A stretch of DNA of 64,000 bases from Flavobacterium branchiicola (GTDB taxonomy: Bacteria > Bacteroidota > Bacteroidia > Flavobacteriales > Flavobacteriaceae). The notes under the pieces are model-generated. The model did no database searches. It was not told the origin of the DNA and saw only the letters and a list, made by a program, of their open reading frames with translations. The stretch spans positions 248,001-312,000 of the forward strand of contig NZ_JAGYWA010000005.1 in the NCBI RefSeq assembly GCF_018383905.1. Direction: 5' to 3'. A program made the position numbers and the translations under genes. Below are positions 51,041 to 59,828 of the stretch, in pieces. Within the stretch, counting starts at the first letter, position 1. Every line of letters starts with the position of its first letter.

Positions 51041-51454
51041 ATGACAATGCATCACATCCTTCGTTTATCATTTATAGCACTTTTTGTAATAACTTCTTTT
51101 GTTTGTGTGTATTTTATAATTAAAAAACACAGAAATAAAAAAGGTCCAAAATTACTTAACAAAGAAAAATATACTGCAACAGCAAGCGGGAAAATGACTG
51201 AAATAGCACTTTCCGACAAAAATATTTTTAATATCTGGCCGTATATCAGTAAATTAAAAAGTGCTAAAATATTGTCACATAAAATCAAAGAATCACAATT
51301 GGTGCATAAGGTCTATAGAAATTCAACCGCCGATTTTGAACACATTTTACTGTCTACAGAAAAAGAAAATCATTTTGTTGTAATTGTAGCTGACAGAAAC
51401 AAAAAGAAAACAGTTGGGTATTTTCTATATGATTTAAATGGCTTATATGCTTAA
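51041..51454 (+). CDS. Small single-span membrane protein of unknown function
   Basis: 137 residues. An N-terminal helix (LSFIALFVITSFVCVYFIIKK, about 9-29) is followed by a basic linker and a small soluble domain with FEHILLSTEKENHFVVIVADRNKKKTVG. No known motif is visible. The last 12 bases overlap the end of the convergent glycosyltransferase gene. Expression is probably driven by the -7 element at 50979. Confidence 0.6.
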   Translation: MTMHHILRLSFIALFVITSFVCVYFIIKKHRNKKGPKLLNKEKYTATASGKMTEIALSDKNIFNIWPYISKLKSAKILSHKIKESQLVHKVYRNSTADFEHILLSTEKENHFVVIVADRNKKKTVGYFLYDLNGLYA

Positions 51455-52489
51455 CAGTATCTTCTGAACAATTTTCTTTGGAGATATAGTTCTCATTGCA
51501 TCTTCATAACCTTCAACAATCTTGTTTCCGTAAACAGATGTTGGTAGTTTAGGATATTCATTTCTATCTGATGTTAATGCATTATCTAAACTCTGATTAA
51601 ATGGCAAGAATCCGGCATAAGGATGCGTAGCGCCCCAAAGTGTAATTACTTTTACTCCCAGCATTGCTGCAATGTGTGCATTTCCGGAATCCATAGAAAG
51701 CATGACATCCAGATTGCTTATTAGTTTTAATTCCTGCTGAAATTTGATTTTTCCAGCTACATTGATTACATTTTTATATGGTGCTGAAAGAGAATCTAAA
51801 ATTTCAATTTCTTTTTTTCCGCCACCAAAAAGTAAAACGGTATGATCTTTATTTTCAGCCAGTTTTGTAATTACTTCCTGCATTAAATCTATAGGATATA
51901 CTTTAGAATCGTACTGTGCAAAAGGTGCTATACCAATTAATTTTTGATAATTCTCTCCAATTAAATCTGTAATTTCTGCACTTAAAACGGCCTTTTTAGG
52001 AAATTCTGGATTAGATAAATCTAAAGAAAAACCAAGTTCTTGAAACACTTTTACATGTCGTTCAAACATAGTTGGCAATTGTTGGAAAATCTTATTTTCG
52101 GCACGGGTTAATTCTTTTTTTCCTTCACGACCTTTATCAACCGTTGCTCTTTTTTTTCCGCTTAAAGCGAAAAGTAAACTCACAACTTTAGATCGCAAAA
52201 CATTATGAAGATCTGCAAAAGCATCAATTTCAAGTGTTTTTAAATCTTTGTATAATCGTAAAAGTCCGGGAAAACCTTTATGTCTTTCTTTTTCATCAAA
52301 AGCAAAAAATTCCAGATTCGGAATTCCATCAAAAAAAGGTTTAAAAAAAGGACGCGAAACAACTGTAAGTTTCACGCTTGGATACTGTTTTACAAAAGCT
52401 CGTAAAACAGGAACCGTCATGGCGACATCTCCCATTGCGGATAGTCTCATGACGGCTATGTGTTTTATTTTGGTGGACAAGTCTGCCAA
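51443..52489 (-). CDS. Family 9 glycosyltransferase (heptosyltransferase-like)
   Basis: 348 residues of the GT-B fold. Features are AVMRLSAMGDVAMTVPVLRAF at the N-terminus (the substrate-facing Ser/Asp region), and IGIAPFAQYDSKVYP, VLLFGGGKKE and LDVMLSMDSGNAHIAAMLGVKVITLWGATHP in the C-terminal domain. ADP-heptose:LPS heptosyltransferases have this layout. It likely adds a sugar to the lipopolysaccharide core. It follows the DUF4254 gene by one base, a pairing that is common in this phylum. Confidence 0.88.
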   Translation of the reverse strand: MADLSTKIKHIAVMRLSAMGDVAMTVPVLRAFVKQYPSVKLTVVSRPFFKPFFDGIPNLEFFAFDEKERHKGFPGLLRLYKDLKTLEIDAFADLHNVLRSKVVSLLFALSGKKRATVDKGREGKKELTRAENKIFQQLPTMFERHVKVFQELGFSLDLSNPEFPKKAVLSAEITDLIGENYQKLIGIAPFAQYDSKVYPIDLMQEVITKLAENKDHTVLLFGGGKKEIEILDSLSAPYKNVINVAGKIKFQQELKLISNLDVMLSMDSGNAHIAAMLGVKVITLWGATHPYAGFLPFNQSLDNALTSDRNEYPKLPTSVYGNKIVEGYEDAMRTISPKKIVQKILLSI

Positions 52490-52490
52490 A

Positions 52491-53096
52491 TTATTTTTTA
52501 TTTTGATATAATACCGGGTTCAATTCATCATCATTGTACATTTTCATTTGTTTGTACACTTTCATGAATTTGTCACCATTTTCGATATCAGTAAGTAAAT
52601 CATCAATTGCTGTAGATAAGTCACTTCTTTGTTCTAAAAGTACATTTAATTTTTCCTGACATTTATCTCTGTGCTCTTGTGAAGCCTCAGCACGTGTAGC
52701 TTCTTCGTGCATGTGATAAATTTTTAACGCCAAAATAGACAATCTGTCAAATGCCCATGCAGGACTTTCAGAATTGATTTTTGCACCATCTTTTACTTTT
52801 ACATTACTGTATTTTTGTAAAAAATAACTATCGATATATTCTACCATATCAGTACGTTCCTGATTTGAGGCATCGATTCTTCTTTTTAAAGTTAAAGCTG
52901 CAACCGGATCAATTTGCGGGTCACGAATAATATCCTCAAAATGCCATTGAACAGTATCGATCCAGTTTTTTAGATATAATAAATGCTCAAATTTATCCTT
53001 CGGATAAGGATTGTTTATTGGCTGATCAACATTATCAAACTGGTGATAATCTTTGATGCTTTGTTCGAAAACAGAATATGCTAATTTTGAAAACAT
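52491..53096 (-). CDS. DUF4254 family protein
   Basis: 201 residues, helical and soluble, with YPKDKFEHLLYLKNWIDTVQWHFED and PAWAFDRLSILALKIYHMHEEATR, as in DUF4254 proteins next to GT9 genes. The function is not established; partnership with the glycosyltransferase is supported by the one-base spacing. The upstream sequence has TATCTTTG at 53124-53117 (minus) as a likely -7 element, giving a leader of about 15 bases. Confidence 0.82.
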   Translation of the reverse strand: MFSKLAYSVFEQSIKDYHQFDNVDQPINNPYPKDKFEHLLYLKNWIDTVQWHFEDIIRDPQIDPVAALTLKRRIDASNQERTDMVEYIDSYFLQKYSNVKVKDGAKINSESPAWAFDRLSILALKIYHMHEEATRAEASQEHRDKCQEKLNVLLEQRSDLSTAIDDLLTDIENGDKFMKVYKQMKMYNDDELNPVLYQNKK

Positions 53097-53206
53097 GTCT
53101 TTAATTATTAGAGAGACAAAGATACTTTTTATACTTTTATACTGCGAAAAAAAGAAAGTATTTTTCGTTTTTAAACTTTTATTCGTTAATAAATTAAATC
53201 TTTAAT

Positions 53207-53860
53207 ATGAAAATTCATTATTTATCAGAAAAAAACAGCGTTTTAAATCATTTTCTGGGACAAATCAGGAATGTTAATGTTCAGAACGACAGCATGCGTT
53301 TTAGAAGAAATATTGAACGTATTGGAGAAATTATGGCTTATGAATTAAGTAAAATTTTACCTTATAAAGATGTTGAAATTCAGACTCCGCTAGGCATAAA
53401 AAGAACAACAGAAATTGAGAGTGATTTAGTATTATGCCCAATCTTAAGAGCCGGATTACCATTACATAATGGTTTTTTAAATTATTTCGATCATGCCGAA
53501 AACAGTTTTGTTTCGGCCTGCAGATTTCATCCAAACAATGATGATGAGTTTGAAATTTTAGTTGAATATCAGGCAATTTCGGATTTAAATAATAAAACTG
53601 TTTTATTACTTGACCCTATGTTGGCAACTGGCCAATCGATTGTAGCTGTTCATAAAAAGTTAATTGAAAATGCTACTCCAAACGAGATTCATATTGTAGT
53701 TATTATCGCTGCTCCAGAAGGAGTTGCTTATCTTGAAAAACACCTTCCGGATAATTGTCATTTATGGGTTGCCGCTTTAGACGAAAAACTAAATGAGAAA
53801 AATTACATCGTTCCGGGTTTGGGCGATGCCGGAGATCTTGCTTACGGCAGTAAATTATAA
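53207..53860 (+). CDS. upp: Uracil phosphoribosyltransferase
   Basis: 217 residues. The PRPP-binding loop is LLLDPMLATGQSIVAVH, and the uracil-binding C-terminus is YIVPGLGDAGDLAYG. CPILRAGLPLHNG is the conserved upstream loop. It converts uracil and PRPP to UMP in pyrimidine salvage. Its stop overlaps the convergent DUF6427-like gene by six bases. Purine gene purD is nearby but in a separate unit. Confidence 0.93.
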   Translation: MKIHYLSEKNSVLNHFLGQIRNVNVQNDSMRFRRNIERIGEIMAYELSKILPYKDVEIQTPLGIKRTTEIESDLVLCPILRAGLPLHNGFLNYFDHAENSFVSACRFHPNNDDEFEILVEYQAISDLNNKTVLLLDPMLATGQSIVAVHKKLIENATPNEIHIVVIIAAPEGVAYLEKHLPDNCHLWVAALDEKLNEKNYIVPGLGDAGDLAYGSKL

Positions 53861-54784
53861 TTGAGAAAAATAGGTAAATAAACTGCAGCAAATAAGTACA
53901 TAGAATACAATCTCGTTGTTTAGTTTTTGCTGCACATATTCTACATGACTTGCCGCCATAATGGTTAAAGGCGTTATACTAAACAATAGTAAATCGTTGC
54001 TTTTATTTGGTGAAAGAATAAAAACAAAAGCTGCTATAAAAAAACAGGCTACCACTTTTTTGTATGAAGTATGTACAATTTGTGGCCTGTTTGATAGTGT
54101 TGTTAACATTGACACTACAAAAAATAAAGCAACTGCTACATAAATTGAAAGCGCACCATTTTCGTAATTATTTTTAAAATAATCTATATTTAAATCGATT
54201 ACTGCTCTTTTTTCGAAGAATTCTATAGCATTAAAATGAAAGATAAGTGATACCAATAAAAAGATTATTGCTACAGCTAAAAGGGCTATAAATGGTAAAA
54301 CCCAGTTTCTATAATCACGCGAAACGTGAAAAACAATCGAGATAAATACCAAAATTAGGAATAGAATACACCAAAATTGAAATAAAGAAGCTACTAAAAT
54401 CCAAAAAGAAGCATCAAATATTTTTTCTTTTGAAGCTTTTAAGGACTGCAGAGAAATCAATCTTCGAAGTGCCAATAATAGAAAAAAGTTGGCATACAAA
54501 ACGTTTGGATCATTAAATATTGTGGGGAAAAACAATATAAACAACAAGTAGAAAAATATCGAATATCCGTTGTCTTTACTGAGCCCGTTCTTTTTTACAA
54601 TGAAATTAACCAGAAAAAAAGAAGCTAGTAAAAAGCAAAGTAAACTCACTTTTTGGAATGCCAAAAAAGGAACCGTTATCCAGGATGGTTCCTGAATTTG
54701 ATAGAGAAAAAAGAAAACCAGTATTAAAATTACAACCAAAGAATAATTTAATGGCGTAGATTTTTTAAAAACACTTGTTATCAT
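53855..54784 (-). CDS. DUF6427-like integral membrane protein
   Basis: 309 residues with eight or more hydrophobic helices and few charged loops. The opening, KKSTPLNYSLVVILILVFFFLYQI, is typical of the flavobacterial family I place it in. Function is unknown, perhaps in envelope or glycan biology. The end overlaps upp by six bases. The divergent promoter of the downstream small gene lies across its own start, at 54775-54804. Confidence 0.72.
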   Translation of the reverse strand: MITSVFKKSTPLNYSLVVILILVFFFLYQIQEPSWITVPFLAFQKVSLLCFLLASFFLVNFIVKKNGLSKDNGYSIFFYLLFILFFPTIFNDPNVLYANFFLLLALRRLISLQSLKASKEKIFDASFWILVASLFQFWCILFLILVFISIVFHVSRDYRNWVLPFIALLAVAIIFLLVSLIFHFNAIEFFEKRAVIDLNIDYFKNNYENGALSIYVAVALFFVVSMLTTLSNRPQIVHTSYKKVVACFFIAAFVFILSPNKSNDLLLFSITPLTIMAASHVEYVQQKLNNEIVFYVLICCSLFTYFSQL

Positions 54785-54804
54785 AAGGATATTTTATACT
54801 TTTG
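54775..54804 (+). promoter_or_regulatory. Predicted promoter of the small membrane protein gene
   Basis: TTG (54775-54777) is followed after 19 bases by TACTTTTG (54797-54804), a full match to the Bacteroidota consensus. The transcript would have a leader of about 105 bases before the ATG at 54919. The -33 part lies within the first codons of the divergent gene. Confidence 0.62.
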
Positions 54805-54918
54805 TGATTGTAAATATAATACTTGTTTAAAAGGAAAAACCAACAAGTTGAAAAAGATTCTTTATTTGAATTTTACTTCAATGCGTTAAAACAATAATAA
54901 CATATAATTTTATAAATT

Positions 54919-55149
54919 ATGACAGCTTTTTTTGAAGGAATACAATACTTATTCGTTAACATTTTGTTTGCTCCTCTTGACTTTTTACGTCATTTGGAAT
55001 TAATTACATGGTTTGGTGCAAACACTATCAACTGGATTTTCATGACCATCTGTGCATGTGCAATCGTTTATTGGATTAAACAATTACGCATTTTTGATGA
55101 CGCCGGAACAGAAAACCAAGATACTACAGCTCATTCATTTTTAAAATAA
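54919..55149 (+). CDS. DUF6341-like small membrane protein
   Basis: 76 residues with two hydrophobic stretches (GIQYLFVNILFAPLDFLRHLE and WIFMTICACAIVYWIKQLRIF) and a short hydrophilic tail. It fits a family seen between DUF6427-like and purD genes in Flavobacteria. Function unknown. It has its own promoter with a 105-base leader and a small convergent terminator before purD. Confidence 0.75.
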   Translation: MTAFFEGIQYLFVNILFAPLDFLRHLELITWFGANTINWIFMTICACAIVYWIKQLRIFDDAGTENQDTTAHSFLK

Positions 55150-55158
55150 AAAACCAAA

Positions 55159-55176
55159 CCCTTTAATTAAAAAGGG
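55159..55176. terminator. Short convergent terminator
   Basis: CCCTTTAATTAAAAAGGG forms a six-bp stem with AT-rich centre between the small membrane gene and the purD stop; T-rich sequence follows on the plus side. Confidence 0.5.
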
Positions 55177-55192
55177 CTTGTGCATTTATTTT

Positions 55193-56467
55193 TTAGATTA
55201 AATCGAAGCCGATATCTTTTCTAAAATACATCTTATCAAAGCTTAGTTTATCTATGTTTTGGTAAGATTTTTTTATGGCCTCCTGGAAATTATCTCCGTA
55301 TGATGTTACTGCAATTACACGTCCTCCATTAGTAACGACATTTTCGCCATCTAATTTTGTTCCTGCGTGAAAAACAATAGAATCTGTAATATTTTCTAAA
55401 CCTGTAATTACTTTTCCTTTTTCGAAATCTTCAGGATATCCGCCAGAAACCACCATAACAGTTGTTGCACTTCTTGGATCAACCTCTAAATTAAAGTCTC
55501 CTAATTTCTGATCTGCAACAGACAAAAACAATTCAACTAAATCTGATTTTAATCTCGGAACCACAACTTCAGTTTCCGGATCTCCCATTCTTACGTTGTA
55601 CTCAATAACGATTGGCTCATTTTTTACGTTGATCAAACCAATAAATACAAAACCTTTATATTCGATTCCGTCTTTTTGAAAACCTTCGATTGTTGGTTTT
55701 ACGATTCGTGTTTCAATTTTTTCCATTAAAACAGCATCAACATAAGGAACTGGAGAAACTGCTCCCATTCCGCCTGTATTTAATCCTGTATCACCTTCAC
55801 CAATACGTTTGTAATCTTTTGCTGTTGGAAGAATTTTATAATTTTTTCCATCCGTTAAAACAAAACAGCTTAATTCTATTCCGTCCAAAAATTCTTCGAT
55901 AACCACTTTTGAACTCGCTGCTCCAAATTTTGAGTGAACCAACATGTTTCTTAATTCCGTTTTAGCTTCTTCAAGATCCTGAATAATCAAAACTCCTTTT
56001 CCTGCTGCTAATCCGTCTGCTTTTAAAACGTATGGAGGTTGTAAGGTTTCTAAGAACTCACATCCTTTTTCAACTGTTTCAGCAGTAAAACTGTCATAAG
56101 CTGCAGTTGGAATGTTGTGTTTCATCAAGAATTCTTTTGCAAATTCTTTACTTCCTTCTAATTGCGCTCCAAGTTTTGATGGCCCAATAACTGGGATATT
56201 TTTTAAGCTTTCGTCATTTTTAAAATAATCGTAAATACCTTTCACCAACGGATCTTCAGGCCCTACGACTACTAAACTTATATTTTCTTTAAGTACTAAA
56301 GCTTTTACGGCTTCAAAATCTGTCGCAGATATTGCTACATTTTCAGCAATTGCAGCAGTTCCTGCATTTCCAGGTACTACAAAAAGTTTTTCGCAAAGCG
56401 GACTCTGAGTCATTTTCCATGCAAAAGCATGTTCTCTTCCTCCTGATCCCAATAATAAAATTGTCAT
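55193..56467 (-). CDS. purD: Phosphoribosylamine-glycine ligase
   Basis: 424 residues of the ATP-grasp superfamily. The N-terminus is ILLLGSGGREHAFAWKM, and other features are VVGPEDPLVKGIYD, YVLKADGLAAGKGVLI and the metal/ATP region VIEYNVRMGDPETEVVVPRL. It makes glycinamide ribonucleotide in purine synthesis. A TATTTTTG element (56500-56493, minus) precedes the ATG by about 25 bases. Nothing odd is seen in the sequence. Confidence 0.96.
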   Translation of the reverse strand: MTILLLGSGGREHAFAWKMTQSPLCEKLFVVPGNAGTAAIAENVAISATDFEAVKALVLKENISLVVVGPEDPLVKGIYDYFKNDESLKNIPVIGPSKLGAQLEGSKEFAKEFLMKHNIPTAAYDSFTAETVEKGCEFLETLQPPYVLKADGLAAGKGVLIIQDLEEAKTELRNMLVHSKFGAASSKVVIEEFLDGIELSCFVLTDGKNYKILPTAKDYKRIGEGDTGLNTGGMGAVSPVPYVDAVLMEKIETRIVKPTIEGFQKDGIEYKGFVFIGLINVKNEPIVIEYNVRMGDPETEVVVPRLKSDLVELFLSVADQKLGDFNLEVDPRSATTVMVVSGGYPEDFEKGKVITGLENITDSIVFHAGTKLDGENVVTNGGRVIAVTSYGDNFQEAIKKSYQNIDKLSFDKMYFRKDIGFDLI

Positions 56468-56602
56468 GGTGTTGTTGTATTTAGTTGTGGTGCAAAAATA
56501 CTTGCTTTTGCACGTAAAAAATAATTAAATCTTTAAAAAGTTGTTGGTTCTATACTGTTAGTAATTCCTAAACATTATTTTTGATGAAAATTATTCTTAA
56601 AA

Positions 56603-57913
56603 ATGATTCGCCTTTTTGATCTTACACTTCAACTAAACGGTTTTCCAATAAAGAAAGCTAAAGCAGAATTTGATAAAATTACTGCTATTCCAGAGGAAAA
56701 TTTTGACGCCTATATTGAGCAGAAGAAAATCGAAATCGTCAATTATCATTTAAACAATAATAATTTTTACAAAGAATTAGCAAACATCAATTCTTATAAA
56801 AACTGGTCTGATCTACCAGTATTAAACAAAAGAAATCTACAAAAACCTCTTATTGAGAGACTCTCAAAGGGATTTTCTCAAAAAAATGTCTATATAAATA
56901 AAACTTCGGGTTCAAGCGGAGATCCAATGGTTTTTGCGAAAGATAAATTTGCACATGCTATAACGTGGGCAGATAATATACATCGATTTTCATGGCATAA
57001 TATTGATTTCAACTTTTCTTTCCAAGCCAGATTCTATGGTATGCCCTTGAGTTTTTTAGAAAACAAAAAGCTCCGTCTTAAAGATTTTTTAAGCCATCGT
57101 TATCGTTTCAATATATTTGATTTATCGGATAAAAAATTAGAAATAATTTTAGAAAAATTTCAAAAAAGTAAATTTGATTATATAAACGGCTACACAACAA
57201 ACATTGTTTTAATGGCTAAATATTTGAAGAAGAAAAATAAAGTACTAACCGAAATTTGTCCTACTTTAAAATCTTGTGTTGTTACCTCTGAGATGCTTTT
57301 TGAAGACGACAGGGTTTTACTCGAAAAACATTTAGGAGTTCCGGTTATCAATGAATATGGATCATCTGAAATAGGATTAATTGCTTTTGAAAATTCTAAA
57401 GGAGAATGGCAAGTTAACTCTGATACTCTTTTTGTTGAAATTGTAGACGAAAATGATCAACCCGTTCCTCTTGGGCAAGAAGGCCGAATTCTTATCACCA
57501 ATTTATATAATAAAGCACATCCGTTCATTAGATATGAAGTTGGTGATTATGGTATTTTAGATGAAAAGAGTACCCCTAAAAAGCCGATTCTTAAAAAATT
57601 AATTGGAAGAAACAATGATGTAGCCATATTACCAAGTGGTAAAAAATCACCAGGTATGACTTTTTATTCGATTACCAAAAAACTCTTTGGAGACGATGGA
57701 AATGTCAAAGAATTTATAATAAAACAGACCAAAACAGACACTTTTGAAATTGAATATACCAGTGAAAATGAACTTAGTAATTTTGAAATTGATAAAATAG
57801 AAAAAGTGTTTTCAACTTATTTAGAACCTAATTTAAAGTATATTTTTATTCGAAAAGACAAATTAGAAAGAAGCAAAAGCGGGAAATTAAAGCAATTTAC
57901 ATCTTACTTTTAA
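56603..57913 (+). CDS. CapK/PaaK-like adenylate-forming enzyme of the polysaccharide locus
   Basis: 436 residues. NKTSGSSGDPMVFAKDKF is the phosphate-binding loop, VINEYGSSEIGLIAFEN the adenylate core, and HPFIRYEVGDYGILD the hinge region. CapK-type relatives occur in capsule clusters, where the substrate is uncertain. It is a distant paralogue of the aryl ligase at 15754-17049. A -7 element, TATTTTTG (56576-56583), precedes it. It begins the polysaccharide region running to the window end. Confidence 0.82.
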   Translation: MIRLFDLTLQLNGFPIKKAKAEFDKITAIPEENFDAYIEQKKIEIVNYHLNNNNFYKELANINSYKNWSDLPVLNKRNLQKPLIERLSKGFSQKNVYINKTSGSSGDPMVFAKDKFAHAITWADNIHRFSWHNIDFNFSFQARFYGMPLSFLENKKLRLKDFLSHRYRFNIFDLSDKKLEIILEKFQKSKFDYINGYTTNIVLMAKYLKKKNKVLTEICPTLKSCVVTSEMLFEDDRVLLEKHLGVPVINEYGSSEIGLIAFENSKGEWQVNSDTLFVEIVDENDQPVPLGQEGRILITNLYNKAHPFIRYEVGDYGILDEKSTPKKPILKKLIGRNNDVAILPSGKKSPGMTFYSITKKLFGDDGNVKEFIIKQTKTDTFEIEYTSENELSNFEIDKIEKVFSTYLEPNLKYIFIRKDKLERSKSGKLKQFTSYF

Positions 57914-57955
57914 TATAAATAAAATCTTACATTTGTTTTTTTTAATTAAAAACTT

Positions 57956-58483
57956 ATGGACGATCATTCTTTACTTTCTGAAGAAACAATTTCTAATAAA
58001 ATATATTTTATTCGTGGACAAAAAGTAATGCTTGATCGTGATTTGGCCACACTTTATGGTGTTGAAACAAGAATTCTAAAACAAGCTGTTAAAAGGAATA
58101 TATCACGATTTCCCGAAGACTTTATGTTTGAACTTAATAGATCCGAATTCGAAAATTGGAAATCACAAATTGTGATTTCCAATTCTGAAAAAATGGGTTT
58201 GAGGCATCTACCTACTGCATTCACTGAACATGGCGTTTTAATGCTTTCAAGTGTCTTAAAAAGTGATAAAGCCACTCAAACTAATATTCAAATTATGAGA
58301 ATTTTCACGAAAGTGAGACAAATGCTTTTGGACACAACTGAAATTAAAATTGATATTCTTCAGATTCAGAAGAAGTTAGAGAATCATGATAAAAATATAG
58401 AATTGGTATTTTCTTATTTGGATGAATTAACTGAGAAGAAAGAAAATGAAACCGAAAGAATAAAAATTGGGTATAAAAAGTAA
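57956..58483 (+). CDS. ORF6N-domain DNA-binding-like protein
   Basis: 175 residues. The ORF6N domain (about 10-110) contains KIYFIRGQKVMLDRDLATLYGV, LKQAVKRNISRFPEDFMFEL, and LPTAFTEHGVLMLSSVLKS. A coiled-coil tail (about 115-170) follows. ORF6N/KilA-N-type domains occur in phage antirepressors and toxin-like regulators and are predicted to bind DNA. The codons for WKSQIVISN form part of a perfect 31-base palindrome (58154-58184), and three relatives of it lie just after the stop. It is inserted between polysaccharide genes, which suggests mobility. Confidence 0.87.
   Translation: MDDHSLLSEETISNKIYFIRGQKVMLDRDLATLYGVETRILKQAVKRNISRFPEDFMFELNRSEFENWKSQIVISNSEKMGLRHLPTAFTEHGVLMLSSVLKSDKATQTNIQIMRIFTKVRQMLLDTTEIKIDILQIQKKLENHDKNIELVFSYLDELTEKKENETERIKIGYKK
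58154..58184. repeat. Perfect 31-bp palindrome inside the ORF6N gene
   Basis: Arms of 15 bases, AATTGGAAATCACAA and its exact inverse, flank a single central A. It is within coding sequence and its core, CACAAATTGTG, is shared with the three palindromes downstream. Confidence 0.92.
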
Positions 58484-58516
58484 TTTTTTAAGGTCGCAAA
58501 TTGCGGCCTTAAAAAA
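58484..58516. repeat. ORF6N-associated palindrome 1
   Basis: A 33-base palindrome with TTTTTTAAGG and CCTTAAAAAA as outer arms and core CGCAAATTGCG; one T/G position breaks perfect symmetry. It starts at the ORF6N stop and could also act as its terminator. Confidence 0.85.
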
Positions 58517-58546
58517 CTTGAAGTCACAATTTGTGACCTCAAGTTT
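58514..58546. repeat. ORF6N-associated palindrome 2
   Basis: A 33-base palindrome with outer arms AAACTTGA and TCAAGTTT and core GTCACAATTTGTGAC, with one A/C mismatch. It shares its first three bases with palindrome 1. Confidence 0.85.
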
Positions 58547-58558
58547 CTATAAATATTC

Positions 58559-58595
58559 AAAAGTTGGAGGTCGCAAATTGTGAACTCCAACTTTT
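58559..58595. repeat. ORF6N-associated palindrome 3
   Basis: A 37-base palindrome with outer arms AAAAGTTGGAG and CTCCAACTTTT and core CGCAAATTGTG; the GT/AA step between arm and core is unpaired. It is the third copy in 112 bases. Confidence 0.85.
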
Positions 58596-58682
58596 AAGCC
58601 TTCATTGTATATCAAGTTCAAAAAAATAAAATTTAAAACATTAAGAAAATATTCTAAACTATCTAAAATCCAATTTAAACTT

Positions 58683-58690
58683 TACATTTG
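58683..58690 (+). promoter_or_regulatory. -7 promoter element of wecB
   Basis: TACATTTG is a full match to TAnnTTTG, about 50 bases before the wecB ATG and after the palindrome array. No -33 TTG is evident. Confidence 0.45.
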
Positions 58691-58739
58691 CCGAAAGAAA
58701 TCTGAAAGAAGTTTTTCCTTAAATTATTGAAACCAATCT

Positions 58740-59828
58740 ATGAAAATTACGATAATTGCAGGTGCAAGACCAAATTTTATAAAAATAGCACCCATTATTA
58801 ATGCAATAAAAGACAAACAAAATGAAGGTTTTGATATCTCATTTCGTTTAGTTCATACAGGTCAACATTATGACAAGAATTTAAGCGATACTTTTTTTGA
58901 AGAATTAAATATCCCTAAACCAAATATTAATCTCGAGGTAAAAAGTGGTTCTCAAGCAGAACAGACTGCAGCCATTATGATTGCTTTTGAAAAAGAATTA
59001 ATTGAAAATCCAACTGATTTGGTTTTGGTTGTAGGAGATGTAAATTCGACGATGGCATGTTCTATAGTAGCAAAAAAATGCCATACAAAAGTGGCACATG
59101 TTGAAGCAGGAATTCGATCCGGAGATTTATCAATGCCTGAAGAAATTAATAGAATGCTAACGGATAGTATAACTGATTACTTTTTTACAACCTCCCCGTC
59201 GGCTTCAGAAAATTTACTAAAATTGGGCTCAGATCCTGAAAATGTTCACTTTGTGGGCAATGTCATGATCGACACTTTATATCAAAATATCAATAGAATT
59301 TCTGCTCCAGATTTTTGGAACGAACATCAATTAAAGGAGAAAAATTATATCATTTTAACTTTACATCGTCCTGCTAATGTTGATGAAGTATCTTCGCTAA
59401 TAAAATTACTTCAAGGAATTGATTTATTAGTCAATGATAAAAAGATAATCTTCCCTATCCATCCAAGAACTCAAGCAATTTTGAGTGAAAGTCAAATTGA
59501 ATTCAAAAATATCTCTTTTGTTTCTCCCCAGGGTTATTTAAACTTCATGTTTTTAATTAAAAATAGTTTTGCGGTCATTACAGACAGCGGGGGAATTTCT
59601 GAAGAGACTACCGTTTTGGGGATTCCATGTTTTACAATGCGTGATAATACAGAAAGACCTGAAACAGAAACTATTGGATCTAACACCATTGTAGGAACTT
59701 TATTAGAAAATTTAGAAAAAGTATTTGGTCAGTTTTTACAAAATGGACCTAGAAAAAGTGGTATCCCTGAATTATGGGACGGAAAAGCATCGGAAAGAAT
59801 TATTTCAATTTTACTGGATAAAAAATAA
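58740..59828 (+). CDS. wecB: UDP-N-acetylglucosamine 2-epimerase (non-hydrolysing)
   Basis: 362 residues with the GT-B-like epimerase fold. Conserved parts are GARPNFIKIAPII, VHTGQHYDKNLSD, VVGDVNSTMACS, HVEAGIRSGD, TLHRPANVD, and ITDSGGISEETTVLGIPC. It interconverts UDP-GlcNAc and UDP-ManNAc for surface glycans. The stop overlaps the next start as TAATG, so the glycosyltransferase is co-translated. Placement in the capsule-type locus supports a ManNAc-derived sugar in the polymer. Confidence 0.93.
   Translation: MKITIIAGARPNFIKIAPIINAIKDKQNEGFDISFRLVHTGQHYDKNLSDTFFEELNIPKPNINLEVKSGSQAEQTAAIMIAFEKELIENPTDLVLVVGDVNSTMACSIVAKKCHTKVAHVEAGIRSGDLSMPEEINRMLTDSITDYFFTTSPSASENLLKLGSDPENVHFVGNVMIDTLYQNINRISAPDFWNEHQLKEKNYIILTLHRPANVDEVSSLIKLLQGIDLLVNDKKIIFPIHPRTQAILSESQIEFKNISFVSPQGYLNFMFLIKNSFAVITDSGGISEETTVLGIPCFTMRDNTERPETETIGSNTIVGTLLENLEKVFGQFLQNGPRKSGIPELWDGKASERIISILLDKK

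Noticed and set aside
58484..58595. Clustered palindromes as a CRISPR array
   Set aside because: Units differ in their arms, are themselves palindromic, overlap each other, and have no equal-length spacers or cas genes nearby.
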